Shown here piece by piece: positions 26,320 to 35,260 of a DNA stretch of 64,000 bases. Origin of the DNA: Pedobacter zeae (GTDB taxonomy: Bacteria; Bacteroidota; Bacteroidia; Sphingobacteriales; Sphingobacteriaceae); contig NZ_JACIEF010000001.1 of NCBI RefSeq assembly GCF_014196715.1, positions 230,872 through 294,871 of the forward strand, written 5' to 3'. Every line of letters begins with the position of its first letter. The stretch's first letter is position 1. The notes under the pieces are model-generated. The model ran no database searches and was not told where the DNA came from. It saw only the letters and a program-made list of their open reading frames with translations. A program made the translations under genes and the position numbers.

Positions 26320-29300
26320 ATGTCAATGGTTACTTCGGCCCTGAAAAAGCCGATTACAACAGTGGTGATCATCGCGAGTCTACTGCTCTTTGCAGTACTC
26401 AGTGCGCTGAAGATCCCAATAGATATTTTTCCCCAGCTTAATTCTCCAACTATATATGTTATCGAATCCTATGGCGGCATGTCTCCCCAGCAGATGGAAG
26501 GCTTTTTCTCCACCCGATTGCAGGATCAGTTCCTTTACGTTAATGGTGTAAAGAATATTACTGCTAAGAACATCCAGGGGCTTACCATGTTAAAGCTGAG
26601 TTTTTATGAGAGTACTAACATGGCCGAAGCCTCTGCCCAGGTTGCCCTCCAGGTTAACCGGGCCATGAAGTTCTTCCCGCCAGGGGCGTTACCTCCGCAG
26701 GTAGTCCGCTTTGATGCCTCTTCATTGCCTGTAGGCCAGCTTGTACTCTCGGCCAAATCAAGGAGCCTAAAAGAAATCTATGATATGGCGGCAACGCGTA
26801 TCAGGCCGATGTTTTCTTCTGTAGCGGGACTTTCGGCACCACCACCATTCGGTGCCAATTCCCGGTCGATTACCATTAGTGTAGATCCGAGCAAGCTACG
26901 GAGCTACAACCTGACTCCTGATGAGGTGGTAGGAGCTTTATCCAAGTTCAATGTGATGTCGCCTTCGGGAAATCTTCGACTGGACAATACCATGATGGTA
27001 ACCTCCATGAACTCTTTGGTAAAGACGGTAGATGAATTCAACAACATTCCCATAGCCACAAAAAATGGTATTTCGATCTTGGTGAGGGATGTGGCAAGAG
27101 TTGCAGATGCAGCAGATGTTACAGTAGATTATGCATTGATCAATGGAAAACGGTCGGTTTATATACCAGTAGTAAAAACCGCAGACGCATCGACCTGGTC
27201 GGTAGTTAAATCCTTAAAGGCCAAAATCCCGGAAATGCAGAGTCTCTTGCCAGATGATGTTCACATCTCGTATGAATTTGACCAGTCTGTAGCAGTTATC
27301 AATTCTGTAAAAAGCCTGATCACTGAAGGTGGTCTGGGTGCGCTACTAACAGGTCTCATGGTATTGTTATTCCTGCGTGACCTTAGAAGCAGTCTTATCG
27401 TGGTTATTACCATTCCGGTATCGATTTTAATTGGTGTGCTTTTATTGGGTTTGTTTGGTCAAACCATTAATATCATGACCTTGAGCGGTCTGGCACTTGC
27501 AATAGGAATCCTGGTTGATCAGGCAACCGTGACGATTGAAAATATCCATCAGCACCTGGAAATGGGAAAGCCCAAACGCGAGGCCATTTACGATGCCTGT
27601 GAGGAAATAGCATTCCCATTGCTCCTCATCCTGCTATGTATATTAGCCGTTTTTGCGCCATCTTTTATGATGAACGGGATACCTAAGGCGATGTTCCTGC
27701 CATTATCCCTCTCGATTGGTTTTACCATGATTGTGTCTTTTATCGTAGCGCAGACCCTGGTTCCCATTCTTTCCAACTGGATGATCAGGGAAGAGCGTTA
27801 CCAACACTATGATCATGGCAAGGTTCATGCCCATGCAGGGGAAGCTCTGGACCAAAGGGAAGCCGAACAGGTTGAAAAACACCTGGAAAATGAAAAGGAC
27901 GAGCCGGAGAAAAACGATTTATTTGAACAGATAAAGGTAAGATTTATGGCGATCCTCCAACGGTGGGTATCGATGAAAAGAGGAATTGTAGGAATTTATC
28001 TTTTTCTTGTGATTATCCTTGCCGGACTGAGTTTCGTTTTTATCGGAAAGGATATGATGCCAAAACTCAATAACGGCCAGTTCCAGATCCGCATCAAAGC
28101 ACCTGATGGCACCAGGCTGGAGCGCACCGAAGAGAAATTTAAGCAAGTACTTTCCATTATCAATCAAACAGTAGATAACCATGTCGCGGTAAGTTCAGGC
28201 TACGTAGGGCTTATCCCAAGTAGTTACGGAACCAGTAACCTATATATTTTTAATACCGGAACCCATGAAGCCGTGTTACAGGTAAACCTCGATGAAGATT
28301 ATAAGGTGAATATGGATGAACTAAAAGACGCGCTCAGGAAAAATATCTCTTACAAACTCCCCGATCTGCGTATCACCTTCGAGCCGATTGATATGACAGA
28401 AAAGATCATGAGCCAGGGGGCTGCCACACCTATCGAGATTAGGGTAGCAGGTAAGGATATGGACCAGATTGAATCTTATGCCAATAAAGTGCTTACCAAG
28501 CTTAAAAAAATAAATTACCTCCGCGATATCCAGATTGCCCAGCCTCTGCACATTCCGGTGGTTTCCATTACCCTTGACCGGCTTAAGGCGGCGCAGTTTG
28601 GACTTAATGTTGTTGATATTGCAAGGTCGGTTACCGCGAGTACATCATCCAGCCGTTTTACCGAGAAGAACCAATGGCTCGATGAAAAAACTGCATATAC
28701 CTACCAGGTGCAGGTACAGGTTCCAGAATATGTGATGAACACGATGGATGAACTAAAGGAAATACCTTTGGTAAAAGGGCAGAGCAGTCCGGTACTGGGC
28801 GATATTGCAACGTTCAATACGACTTATGTTCCAGGGGAATACGACCGCTCAGGCCCGAGACGTTTTCTTACCGTAAGCGCAAACATCTATAAAAAGGATC
28901 TTGAAACGGCAACGGCAGATGTAGAAAAGGTGCTGAAGTTTGTAGGTACGCCACCTAAGGGGTTAACTACAGAAGTGAAAGGAATGTCGAGCCTGTTGAC
29001 TGAGACGCTATCTTCTCTTCAGGGTGGACTTGCCTTTGCAATATTGGTGATTTTCCTGCTGCTTGCAGCCAATTACCAGTCTTTCAAGCTTTCTCTAACC
29101 GTGCTTTCGACCGTACCGGCCGTAATCCTCGGGTCGCTTACTGCCTTATTACTTACGGGCTCCACGCTTAACCTGCAAAGCTATATGGGGATGATCATGT
29201 CTACAGGTGTATCAGTGGCCAATGCGATATTGATCGTGACCAACGCAGAAAAACTCAGGATCGACTACAAGGATTCTGCCCGTGCAGCAGTGGTGAGTGC

Positions 29301-29541
29301 CGGGATGCGTTTAAGGCCGATCCTGATGACCAGTTTTGCAATGATTGCAGGCATGATCCCCATGGCATCGGGGTTGGGCGAATCCGGTGAACAGACCGCG
29401 CCGCTAGGAAGGGCCGTTATTGGTGGGTTATTCTTTTCTACCCTTGCAGCGCTCTTCATCCTTCCATTGGTCTTTGCCTGGGTGCAGAGAAAAAGTAGTT
29501 TAAAAGAACCCAACCTAATGCCAAGAAAAACAAGAATTTAA
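26320..29541 (+). CDS. RND efflux permease
   Basis: This 1073-residue inner-membrane transporter has twelve predicted helices and two large periplasmic loops; the first helix is followed by the family block IPIDIFPQLNSPTIYV. The proton-relay helix reads LAIGILVDQATVTIENIH. The aspartate pair known from AcrB is D400-Q401 here, so one acidic residue is replaced. The same VDQAT form is known to me from a subset of RND proteins. A charged, histidine-containing cytoplasmic loop of about 55 residues (about 490-545) separates the two halves. It probably exports lipophilic compounds or metals with the flanking TolC and adaptor proteins; the substrate class is not clear from sequence. Confidence 0.92.
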   Translation: MSMVTSALKKPITTVVIIASLLLFAVLSALKIPIDIFPQLNSPTIYVIESYGGMSPQQMEGFFSTRLQDQFLYVNGVKNITAKNIQGLTMLKLSFYESTNMAEASAQVALQVNRAMKFFPPGALPPQVVRFDASSLPVGQLVLSAKSRSLKEIYDMAATRIRPMFSSVAGLSAPPPFGANSRSITISVDPSKLRSYNLTPDEVVGALSKFNVMSPSGNLRLDNTMMVTSMNSLVKTVDEFNNIPIATKNGISILVRDVARVADAADVTVDYALINGKRSVYIPVVKTADASTWSVVKSLKAKIPEMQSLLPDDVHISYEFDQSVAVINSVKSLITEGGLGALLTGLMVLLFLRDLRSSLIVVITIPVSILIGVLLLGLFGQTINIMTLSGLALAIGILVDQATVTIENIHQHLEMGKPKREAIYDACEEIAFPLLLILLCILAVFAPSFMMNGIPKAMFLPLSLSIGFTMIVSFIVAQTLVPILSNWMIREERYQHYDHGKVHAHAGEALDQREAEQVEKHLENEKDEPEKNDLFEQIKVRFMAILQRWVSMKRGIVGIYLFLVIILAGLSFVFIGKDMMPKLNNGQFQIRIKAPDGTRLERTEEKFKQVLSIINQTVDNHVAVSSGYVGLIPSSYGTSNLYIFNTGTHEAVLQVNLDEDYKVNMDELKDALRKNISYKLPDLRITFEPIDMTEKIMSQGAATPIEIRVAGKDMDQIESYANKVLTKLKKINYLRDIQIAQPLHIPVVSITLDRLKAAQFGLNVVDIARSVTASTSSSRFTEKNQWLDEKTAYTYQVQVQVPEYVMNTMDELKEIPLVKGQSSPVLGDIATFNTTYVPGEYDRSGPRRFLTVSANIYKKDLETATADVEKVLKFVGTPPKGLTTEVKGMSSLLTETLSSLQGGLAFAILVIFLLLAANYQSFKLSLTVLSTVPAVILGSLTALLLTGSTLNLQSYMGMIMSTGVSVANAILIVTNAEKLRIDYKDSARAAVVSAGMRLRPILMTSFAMIAGMIPMASGLGESGEQTAPLGRAVIGGLFFSTLAALFILPLVFAWVQRKSSLKEPNLMPRKTRI

Positions 29542-29554
29542 ATACGACAAACAC

Positions 29555-30634
29555 ATGAAAACCAGATTCATTCCAATTATAATTTTGATCAGTACCTTGG
29601 CCGCCTGTGGCGGAAACCAGAAGCCTGTGGACATCAGTCCTGCAAAAAATGGCAAGGAAGCTAAATATGAAACCGCCAGAGTCGAAGAACAGGCCCTGTC
29701 GAGTTTTAGCCGCATTCCCGGGGTGCTCAAGCCTTTCAATCAGGTAAACATTTTTCCGAAAGCCAATGGATTTGTGAAGGCGATACTGGTCGACTTAGGG
29801 TCGAAAGTTACCAAAGGCCAGCTGCTAATGACCCTGGAAGCACCAGAACTTGAATCGCAGTTACAATCAGCAGATTCCCGTTACTTGCAGGCACATGAAA
29901 CCGCATCGGCAAGCAGTGAGAAGTACAGGAGGCTAAAAGAGGCCGCAAAGGAGGAAGGTTCGGTATCTCCATTGGAACTTGATAATGCACTTTCCAGGAT
30001 GAGAGGGGATAAGGCTATTGCCGAGGCCGAACGCTCAAATGTTTCTTCTGTACGCACCATGCTGGATTACTTAAAAGTATATGCACCTTTTGATGGGATC
30101 ATTGTTGACAGGAATGTGTCCCCTGGGGCATTGGTATCGGCTGGAAAATCTTCAGACCTCCCTATGCTGGTATTGCAAGACCTGACCCGGATGAGGCTTG
30201 AAGTATCCATCCCCGAAGATTATGTAGACAAAGTGGACCTAAGTCAGATGGTTAAATTCCGCTTTAATGCGTTGCCGGGAGAGCAGTACCAGGCAAAGAT
30301 TAGCCGGTCTGCAAATTCCCTTGGCAATATGCGTCAGGAAGTTGTGGAGGTTGATGTAGCCAATAAAGATAACCGGTTAAAGGCTGGGATGTATGCCGAG
30401 GTTGAAATACCGCTTAAATCCGGTGCAACCTCGCTTCTTGTACCCAATTCCGCTATAGTTCGTTCTACAGAGCGGAAATATGTAGTGGAGGTTGAAAATG
30501 GCAAAGCGCGCCTTGTCGATATCAAGGAAGGAATGAAAGGAACGGACATGACCGAGATTTTTGGCGGAATTAAAGCAGGGGCAGAGATCGTTTCGCCTGC
30601 TAACGATGAGATCAAAAGCGGTCAGGCGCTTTAA
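29555..30634 (+). CDS. RND periplasmic adaptor (membrane-fusion) lipoprotein
   Basis: This 359-residue protein has a lipoprotein signal (STLAAC, Cys18). It has the adaptor layout: lipoyl/barrel-sandwich halves (GFVKAILVDLGSKVTKGQLLM near 75 and YAPFDGIIVDRNVSPGALV near 170) around a helical hairpin (about 105-165), then a beta-barrel domain (about 205-280) and a membrane-proximal domain. It couples the RND permease to TolC. It is the last gene of the operon; adaptor genes more often come first, so the order is unusual. Confidence 0.92.
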   Translation: MKTRFIPIIILISTLAACGGNQKPVDISPAKNGKEAKYETARVEEQALSSFSRIPGVLKPFNQVNIFPKANGFVKAILVDLGSKVTKGQLLMTLEAPELESQLQSADSRYLQAHETASASSEKYRRLKEAAKEEGSVSPLELDNALSRMRGDKAIAEAERSNVSSVRTMLDYLKVYAPFDGIIVDRNVSPGALVSAGKSSDLPMLVLQDLTRMRLEVSIPEDYVDKVDLSQMVKFRFNALPGEQYQAKISRSANSLGNMRQEVVEVDVANKDNRLKAGMYAEVEIPLKSGATSLLVPNSAIVRSTERKYVVEVENGKARLVDIKEGMKGTDMTEIFGGIKAGAEIVSPANDEIKSGQAL

Positions 30635-30637
30635 TAT

Positions 30638-30669
30638 TTTGCCGGATGGATTTCCCTCCATCCGGCAAA
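30638..30669 (+). terminator. Rho-independent terminator of efflux operon
   Basis: A perfect 13-base stem (TTTGCCGGATGGA at 30638-30650, TCCATCCGGCAAA at 30657-30669) with a 6-base loop begins three bases after the adaptor stop and is followed by TATTTTATT. It is the clearest terminator in the window. Confidence 0.85.
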
Positions 30670-30985
30670 TATTTTATTAGTCAGATCAGAAAAAAGGTAA
30701 ATATGAAAGGTTTTAATTCAGCTTATAGATTGAAACGTATGAGGAGTACCTGTATATCAGAGATAGATGTATCAAAAAAATGCAATCAGAGGTCGATGGA
30801 GACTTTGCTGTTATTGTTCCACTGACTACCTTCAGAATGACCGAAAAAGTATCGCATAACCAGGTTTAGCTACCCTTAGCCTGTTGAGGAAAAGAGCAAG
30901 GATTTATGTTTTCTACATTTCTTGCAGTCGGGAGAAGTTTAATCCTGAATTAAAGCTTATATCCAAAATTCCGCTTGCCGAATTA
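30670..30985. other. Gene-free stretch, possible coding remnant
   Basis: No intact gene is visible between the terminator and the end of the minus-strand GT-C-like gene. One plus-strand frame (about 30732-30869) reads IETYEEYLYIRDRC and later DGDFAVIVPLTTFR before a stop, with no start codon. It looks protein-like and could be the remnant of a lost regulator or other gene, but the evidence is weak. Confidence 0.3.
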
Positions 30986-32557
30986 TTATTTTTTCCCGTT
31001 TTTGATACGCCACAATATCCAGTTTTTGTTGGAGCAGACCGGATGTAACGAAACTCCTTTTGAACGTAATGTTTGTATCGTACTGGCATTCAATAGCCCA
31101 AAGGAATCGTATGGGCTTTCTTTTTTGGTCGCCAATATGTAGGATACATGGTTTACGGGCTGGGCAAGTGCCGCCAGGAAGCTATTTTCTTCCGGAGTCA
31201 GGAAAATTTTCGCAGATCCTGTTAATGCAATGATCTGGTAGGCATTGGCATCATCCGTAAGTATGCCGTCGTGGGAGTTAATCCTTCTAATGCAGTCAGA
31301 CAGTATTTCATTATCGTCTCTTTCAAGCGGCTTTTGCGTTATTAGTGATACAAGTGCATCCTGGTATTTTTTTTCTTCTGGCAGGTGGCTCGAATTCATG
31401 GTAAGATATGCGGTAACAAGCTGTAAAATAATAATCGAGAGGTAAAAATGTTTACCAAACCTAAGTGTCCTGATACTTTTAGCATTTGCTATAAGCGCCC
31501 AGCAAAGGCATATAAAAGCAGCGTAAAAATGAACGGGGATATAAACACTGGGATATTTTATCTTTAAGAATTCTATGAAGAAGAAAAGGGAAAAAACCAT
31601 AAAGATGTTGCGGTTGATGCTTTTGAAAATGCCCAGACAGAGCAGCAACAGCGGCGCAAACATCAATATTCTTACCGTTACCAAAAAATGTACCTCAGGA
31701 AATATACGCTCCAATTTGCTATCTGCTAAATTATTGAGATGATCTGTCTGATCTGTAATTGCGCTATAATTTGCGTAGGGACTGTTTAAATAATAATCGG
31801 CATCTCCGGTGTAGGTCTGGTTCAGCAACCTGAAAATCAATATCGCGGTTATCGGAAGGGCAAATATAATGAGGTAAACGGCCAGGGTTTTATTAACCAG
31901 TTTACGCCTGATCGATTGGGTATTGAATGCGATTGCGATCTTGTCCAGTGGGTCGTTTTTTGCAACGGTCATGGATTGAAGGGCCACAAAAAAAATAATA
32001 GGAAGGATAAACAGCATCAGCCAGGAAAACTTGAACGAACAGAAAATAAGCAATGTGAAATAGATACTGGCCACCGAAATATGGTAAGAGGTATTCGTAC
32101 GGAAAAACCTGAAAATGCTCATTACAAAAAGATAGAAGAAGATGAGCACCATGTACGAACTTTTTCCTGATACGGCGAAAAAAATGAATGCAGGATGCAA
32201 CATAAAGGTAATGAGTATGCCCAAAAACAACCAGTTCCGGTACTGGTGCGCTTTGATCGATGCTGTAATAATGAAAAAAAGTGCAGAACTACCTAAGGCA
32301 GAGGCCAGAACCGGAGAAAACCTTATGCTCAAAAAAGAGAAAACCCACGAAAAAATGAAAGGTAACTGAGGAAAAGTAAGCCCGCCGAGCTTAATTCCAT
32401 CTGCATCGCCCTCGTGCAGAAGAGCAGATTTTTCGGTAAAAAAAAGTGCTTCATTACTGTGCACCCCTCCTGAATAAAGCAGGTAAGCGATATAAATATA
32501 ATACCCGAACAATAAAAATGATAGCAGGCATAAGAATTTATTTGATTTTGCAATCAT
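30986..32557 (-). CDS. Multi-pass membrane protein, GT-C-like
   Basis: This 523-residue protein has about ten hydrophobic helices. A short soluble C-terminal part of about 110 residues contains PEENSFLAALAQPVNHVSYI. The N-terminal helix and the following periplasmic loop with an acidic patch (HSNEALFFTEKS) resemble GT-C glycosyltransferases and related polymer-modifying membrane proteins, but I find no decisive motif. The start is set at 32557 because that ATG overlaps the upstream stop (ATGA); an open extension to 32650 lies inside the GT2 gene. As the last gene of the polysaccharide operon it may modify or translocate the glycan. Confidence 0.75.
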   Translation of the reverse strand: MIAKSNKFLCLLSFLLFGYYIYIAYLLYSGGVHSNEALFFTEKSALLHEGDADGIKLGGLTFPQLPFIFSWVFSFLSIRFSPVLASALGSSALFFIITASIKAHQYRNWLFLGILITFMLHPAFIFFAVSGKSSYMVLIFFYLFVMSIFRFFRTNTSYHISVASIYFTLLIFCSFKFSWLMLFILPIIFFVALQSMTVAKNDPLDKIAIAFNTQSIRRKLVNKTLAVYLIIFALPITAILIFRLLNQTYTGDADYYLNSPYANYSAITDQTDHLNNLADSKLERIFPEVHFLVTVRILMFAPLLLLCLGIFKSINRNIFMVFSLFFFIEFLKIKYPSVYIPVHFYAAFICLCWALIANAKSIRTLRFGKHFYLSIIILQLVTAYLTMNSSHLPEEKKYQDALVSLITQKPLERDDNEILSDCIRRINSHDGILTDDANAYQIIALTGSAKIFLTPEENSFLAALAQPVNHVSYILATKKESPYDSFGLLNASTIQTLRSKGVSLHPVCSNKNWILWRIKNGKK

Positions 32558-34419
32558 ATGGCTTCCGGTTTTGTATCCCTGTTCATCTGTACCTTGCTTA
32601 GGCCATGATCTGTTTTTTCCCAATAAAAAGGTTTGGTAATCAGCTGCCAAAGTCCTTTATACGCAGCAATAGAGTGCATTAACCAATAAAATGGATTAAG
32701 AATAGAGAACAGAATGAGTTCGTAATATCTCCGTTTGAAAACGGCGATCATGTTAACATAAATAATGAGCATGTTACCTATGGCCAGGTTGAACATCGAA
32801 ATATAAAGTACCCAATCAGGAAATATGGTACGGATATCTTCAAGATCGAATACCAGGTAACAGATAAAAAGCAGGAGCAAAAGCGGGTAGATAAGGAAAG
32901 TAACGGGTGTTGCGCCGATAAAAAAATTAAAGCCTAAAAAGCCTTTCCAACCTATTTTTTCTATCAGTTTAGAAGGGTTTCGCATATGTACCAGGTAGGT
33001 TTGCATGTAACCTTTTATCCACCTGGAGCGCTGCCTGATCCAGTTAAAAGGTTCGTTGTTGGCTTCTTCATAGGTTGTAGAGTTTACCAGTGCAATCTTG
33101 TAGCCTTTAGCAAAAGCCCTTATGCCAAGATCGGCATCTTCAGTAACGTTAAAAGGATCCCAACCACCCAGCTCCATCAGGCTGTCGAACTTAAAGTGGT
33201 TACTGGTACCACCTAATGGAACAGGAATATCCAGGGTGCTTAGTCCGGGTAGCATGTAATCGAACCAGTACGAATATTCGAGGGTAAACATCCGTGTAAG
33301 AAAGTTTTCATTCCTGTTAAAATAATTCAGTGCACATTGTATACAGATGTAGTTTTTGGGTAGCTTCTTGAACATAATTGCCACCTTTCTGAGCTGGTCC
33401 TGGTCAGGTACATCTTCGGCATCATATATCGTAAGGTATTCCCCACGCGAGAAATACAGGCCATAGTTACAGGCTTTGGGTTTTGTTTTTGGCATGTGGA
33501 AAGGAACAACAACCACTTCGAAAATCGCCGGAAAATCAAGGTCTCTTACTGCATTTAACGTTTTGTCGTCATCTTCTTCTATCAGGAGTTTAATATCCAG
33601 TTTTTCCCTGGGGTAATCCAACGACTGTAGATTCCAGATCAATTTTTTAATCAGCTTATCTTCCCTGTAAACGGGTAACTGGATCGTAAAAACAGGCAGG
33701 TCTTCCTTTTTTACCTTTTTCAGCTCTTTTTTGCTCACTGCCTGGAAAAGTTCGAGCCTTGAGCCGGTAAGGGCAAGAAACAGCTTAAAAGCAATCGCTA
33801 CTAAAAAAAAGCTGCTCATCAATATGTTGATGATGATGGTGGTGTTAATAAAGCTGAGAAAGAGCGAAGCTGTAACCAGTGCAATAACCGAAAAGATAAT
33901 AATCAGCTGGGTTTTGGTAAAGGTAACAAGTGCCGAGCTTTCCGGGTCCCTGTTGAGCAGTTCGAATACCGCTTTTTTAACATACTTTTCGCCCAGTAGC
34001 TTATGTCCGAGCCAAAGGATATCCAGATCGGAAGCAAGCAGTACTTTTACGGGGCGGCCATATTTTTCCTCAATCAAAAGAAAATCTGCGGTTGCAGTAG
34101 GGTCAGCAACAGCAATAACCAGGTAATCGTCTTCTATTCGCAACGGCAGGATCAGGTCGCGGTCAACGGTTTTCAGGTCCATCTGCATCATTACTTCCAG
34201 GTCGGTCTCTTCTAACCGCACATCTTTAAAATCGTAACCCTCTTCCAACAGGCATTTTTGGTAATCCTTGCGGCTAATGTATCCAAAATTAAGCAGGATC
34301 TTTACCAGCGATAATCCGCTGGTTTCTCCAAATGAAGCAATCCGCACCACATCATCCTGCGTTATATATCCACGATCAGACAGTATTCCTATAATATAAC
34401 GCTGCTGTTTTTTGTCCAT
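32554..34419 (-). CDS. Processive GT2 glycosyltransferase with T2SSE/MshEN-like N-domain
   Basis: This protein has 621 residues. Residues 1-150 form a domain like the N-terminus of type II secretion ATPases (MshEN type), with two related segments RYIIGILSDRGYIT and VKILLNFGYIS; in some proteins this domain binds cyclic di-GMP. Membrane helices follow (about 168-215). The cytoplasmic GT2 domain has PVYRED, DAED (333-336), TED (426-428) and QRSRW (463-467), all the residues expected in a processive polysaccharide synthase. C-terminal helices form the channel. It is the catalytic subunit of the exopolysaccharide locus. The ATG at 34419 follows the previous stop by one base. The sugar is unknown. 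Confidence 0.88.
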   Translation of the reverse strand: MDKKQQRYIIGILSDRGYITQDDVVRIASFGETSGLSLVKILLNFGYISRKDYQKCLLEEGYDFKDVRLEETDLEVMMQMDLKTVDRDLILPLRIEDDYLVIAVADPTATADFLLIEEKYGRPVKVLLASDLDILWLGHKLLGEKYVKKAVFELLNRDPESSALVTFTKTQLIIIFSVIALVTASLFLSFINTTIIINILMSSFFLVAIAFKLFLALTGSRLELFQAVSKKELKKVKKEDLPVFTIQLPVYREDKLIKKLIWNLQSLDYPREKLDIKLLIEEDDDKTLNAVRDLDFPAIFEVVVVPFHMPKTKPKACNYGLYFSRGEYLTIYDAEDVPDQDQLRKVAIMFKKLPKNYICIQCALNYFNRNENFLTRMFTLEYSYWFDYMLPGLSTLDIPVPLGGTSNHFKFDSLMELGGWDPFNVTEDADLGIRAFAKGYKIALVNSTTYEEANNEPFNWIRQRSRWIKGYMQTYLVHMRNPSKLIEKIGWKGFLGFNFFIGATPVTFLIYPLLLLLFICYLVFDLEDIRTIFPDWVLYISMFNLAIGNMLIIYVNMIAVFKRRYYELILFSILNPFYWLMHSIAAYKGLWQLITKPFYWEKTDHGLSKVQMNRDTKPEAI

Positions 34420-34420
34420 G

Positions 34421-35251
34421 TTAAAAGCGTATGATCCCCGTAACTGTAACCCCCTGGCCAATACCTGAGTTCCTGTTGAATATGTCGTGGAAAAGGCCTG
34501 CAAATATCCAGTTTTCACCAGTAATACGCTGCCCGAAGCTGATATTGGCTTTTATAAAGGTAAATTCGGTATTCGAAGCAGGGTTTTCGGGATTAAACTG
34601 GTTAGATCGTAATGAACTGATCCCGTTTATTTCACCCATAACCTGATTGTTCTTGCCCAGATGTAAGCCTGATGTAGCAATGTAGCTCAGCTGGCCTACG
34701 TTACCGAAGGTATTACCGAAATATTGCCTGTAACCGGCCTCTACATTAAAATAAGCTGCCGGAGTGCTCCCGCTGAAAAGCAGTTTAAGTTCCGAACCAA
34801 ACTGGCCATAACCCGTACTGGGATTACCATTTTTGCTATACAGCGGAATGGCTGCCAGTGCCTGGGCCGAAAGAAAATACTTTTTTTGGTTAAATTCCAA
34901 AAGGTTGTATTTTAATCCTATTTCCACATCTGAAAGTGCAGTATTGCGGTTTCGCTGGATATTATCTTTAAACTGTGCAGAGGTTAACGGGAGTTTTGCC
35001 ACCAGGTCGAGGTGGTCGGTAATGCCATATTCCAGGTAAAGCTGGGTGGTAAAAGAACTGTATTTCCCATCATTGGCATAACTGTATTTCTGCCCGTTAA
35101 GGTCGCGGTACTGGTTGGCCACGAAATAGCTTAAATAAGGAGCTAGCAAGGCTTTGCCCTTTCGCATCGGAAAACCACTTGCTATAGCATGCTGTACCAT
35201 GAAAAATGGGATAATTGTTGCGAAAATGAATTTTATAGCTTTGGTATTCAT
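34421..35251 (-). CDS. Outer-membrane beta-barrel, putative polysaccharide exit pore
   Basis: This 276-residue protein has a signal peptide (about 1-25, ending AIASG). It is almost entirely alternating beta-strands, for example TTQLYLEYGITDHLDLVAKL and ISFGQRITGENWIFAGLFHD, and ends in IIRF with a terminal Phe. This resembles the transporter family of the phenol-degradation MetA-like barrels, which is a structural resemblance only. It sits between the BcsB-like and GT2 genes (nine-base and one-base gaps), so it is a candidate outer-membrane channel for the polymer, replacing BcsC. Confidence 0.72.
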   Translation of the reverse strand: MNTKAIKFIFATIIPFFMVQHAIASGFPMRKGKALLAPYLSYFVANQYRDLNGQKYSYANDGKYSSFTTQLYLEYGITDHLDLVAKLPLTSAQFKDNIQRNRNTALSDVEIGLKYNLLEFNQKKYFLSAQALAAIPLYSKNGNPSTGYGQFGSELKLLFSGSTPAAYFNVEAGYRQYFGNTFGNVGQLSYIATSGLHLGKNNQVMGEINGISSLRSNQFNPENPASNTEFTFIKANISFGQRITGENWIFAGLFHDIFNRNSGIGQGVTVTGIIRF

Positions 35252-35260
35252 GGTGGTATG

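Noticed and set aside
33731..34126. Plus-strand 131-codon frame
   Set aside because: Entirely antisense to the GT2 gene over its membrane helices; the hydrophobic appearance is a shadow of that region.
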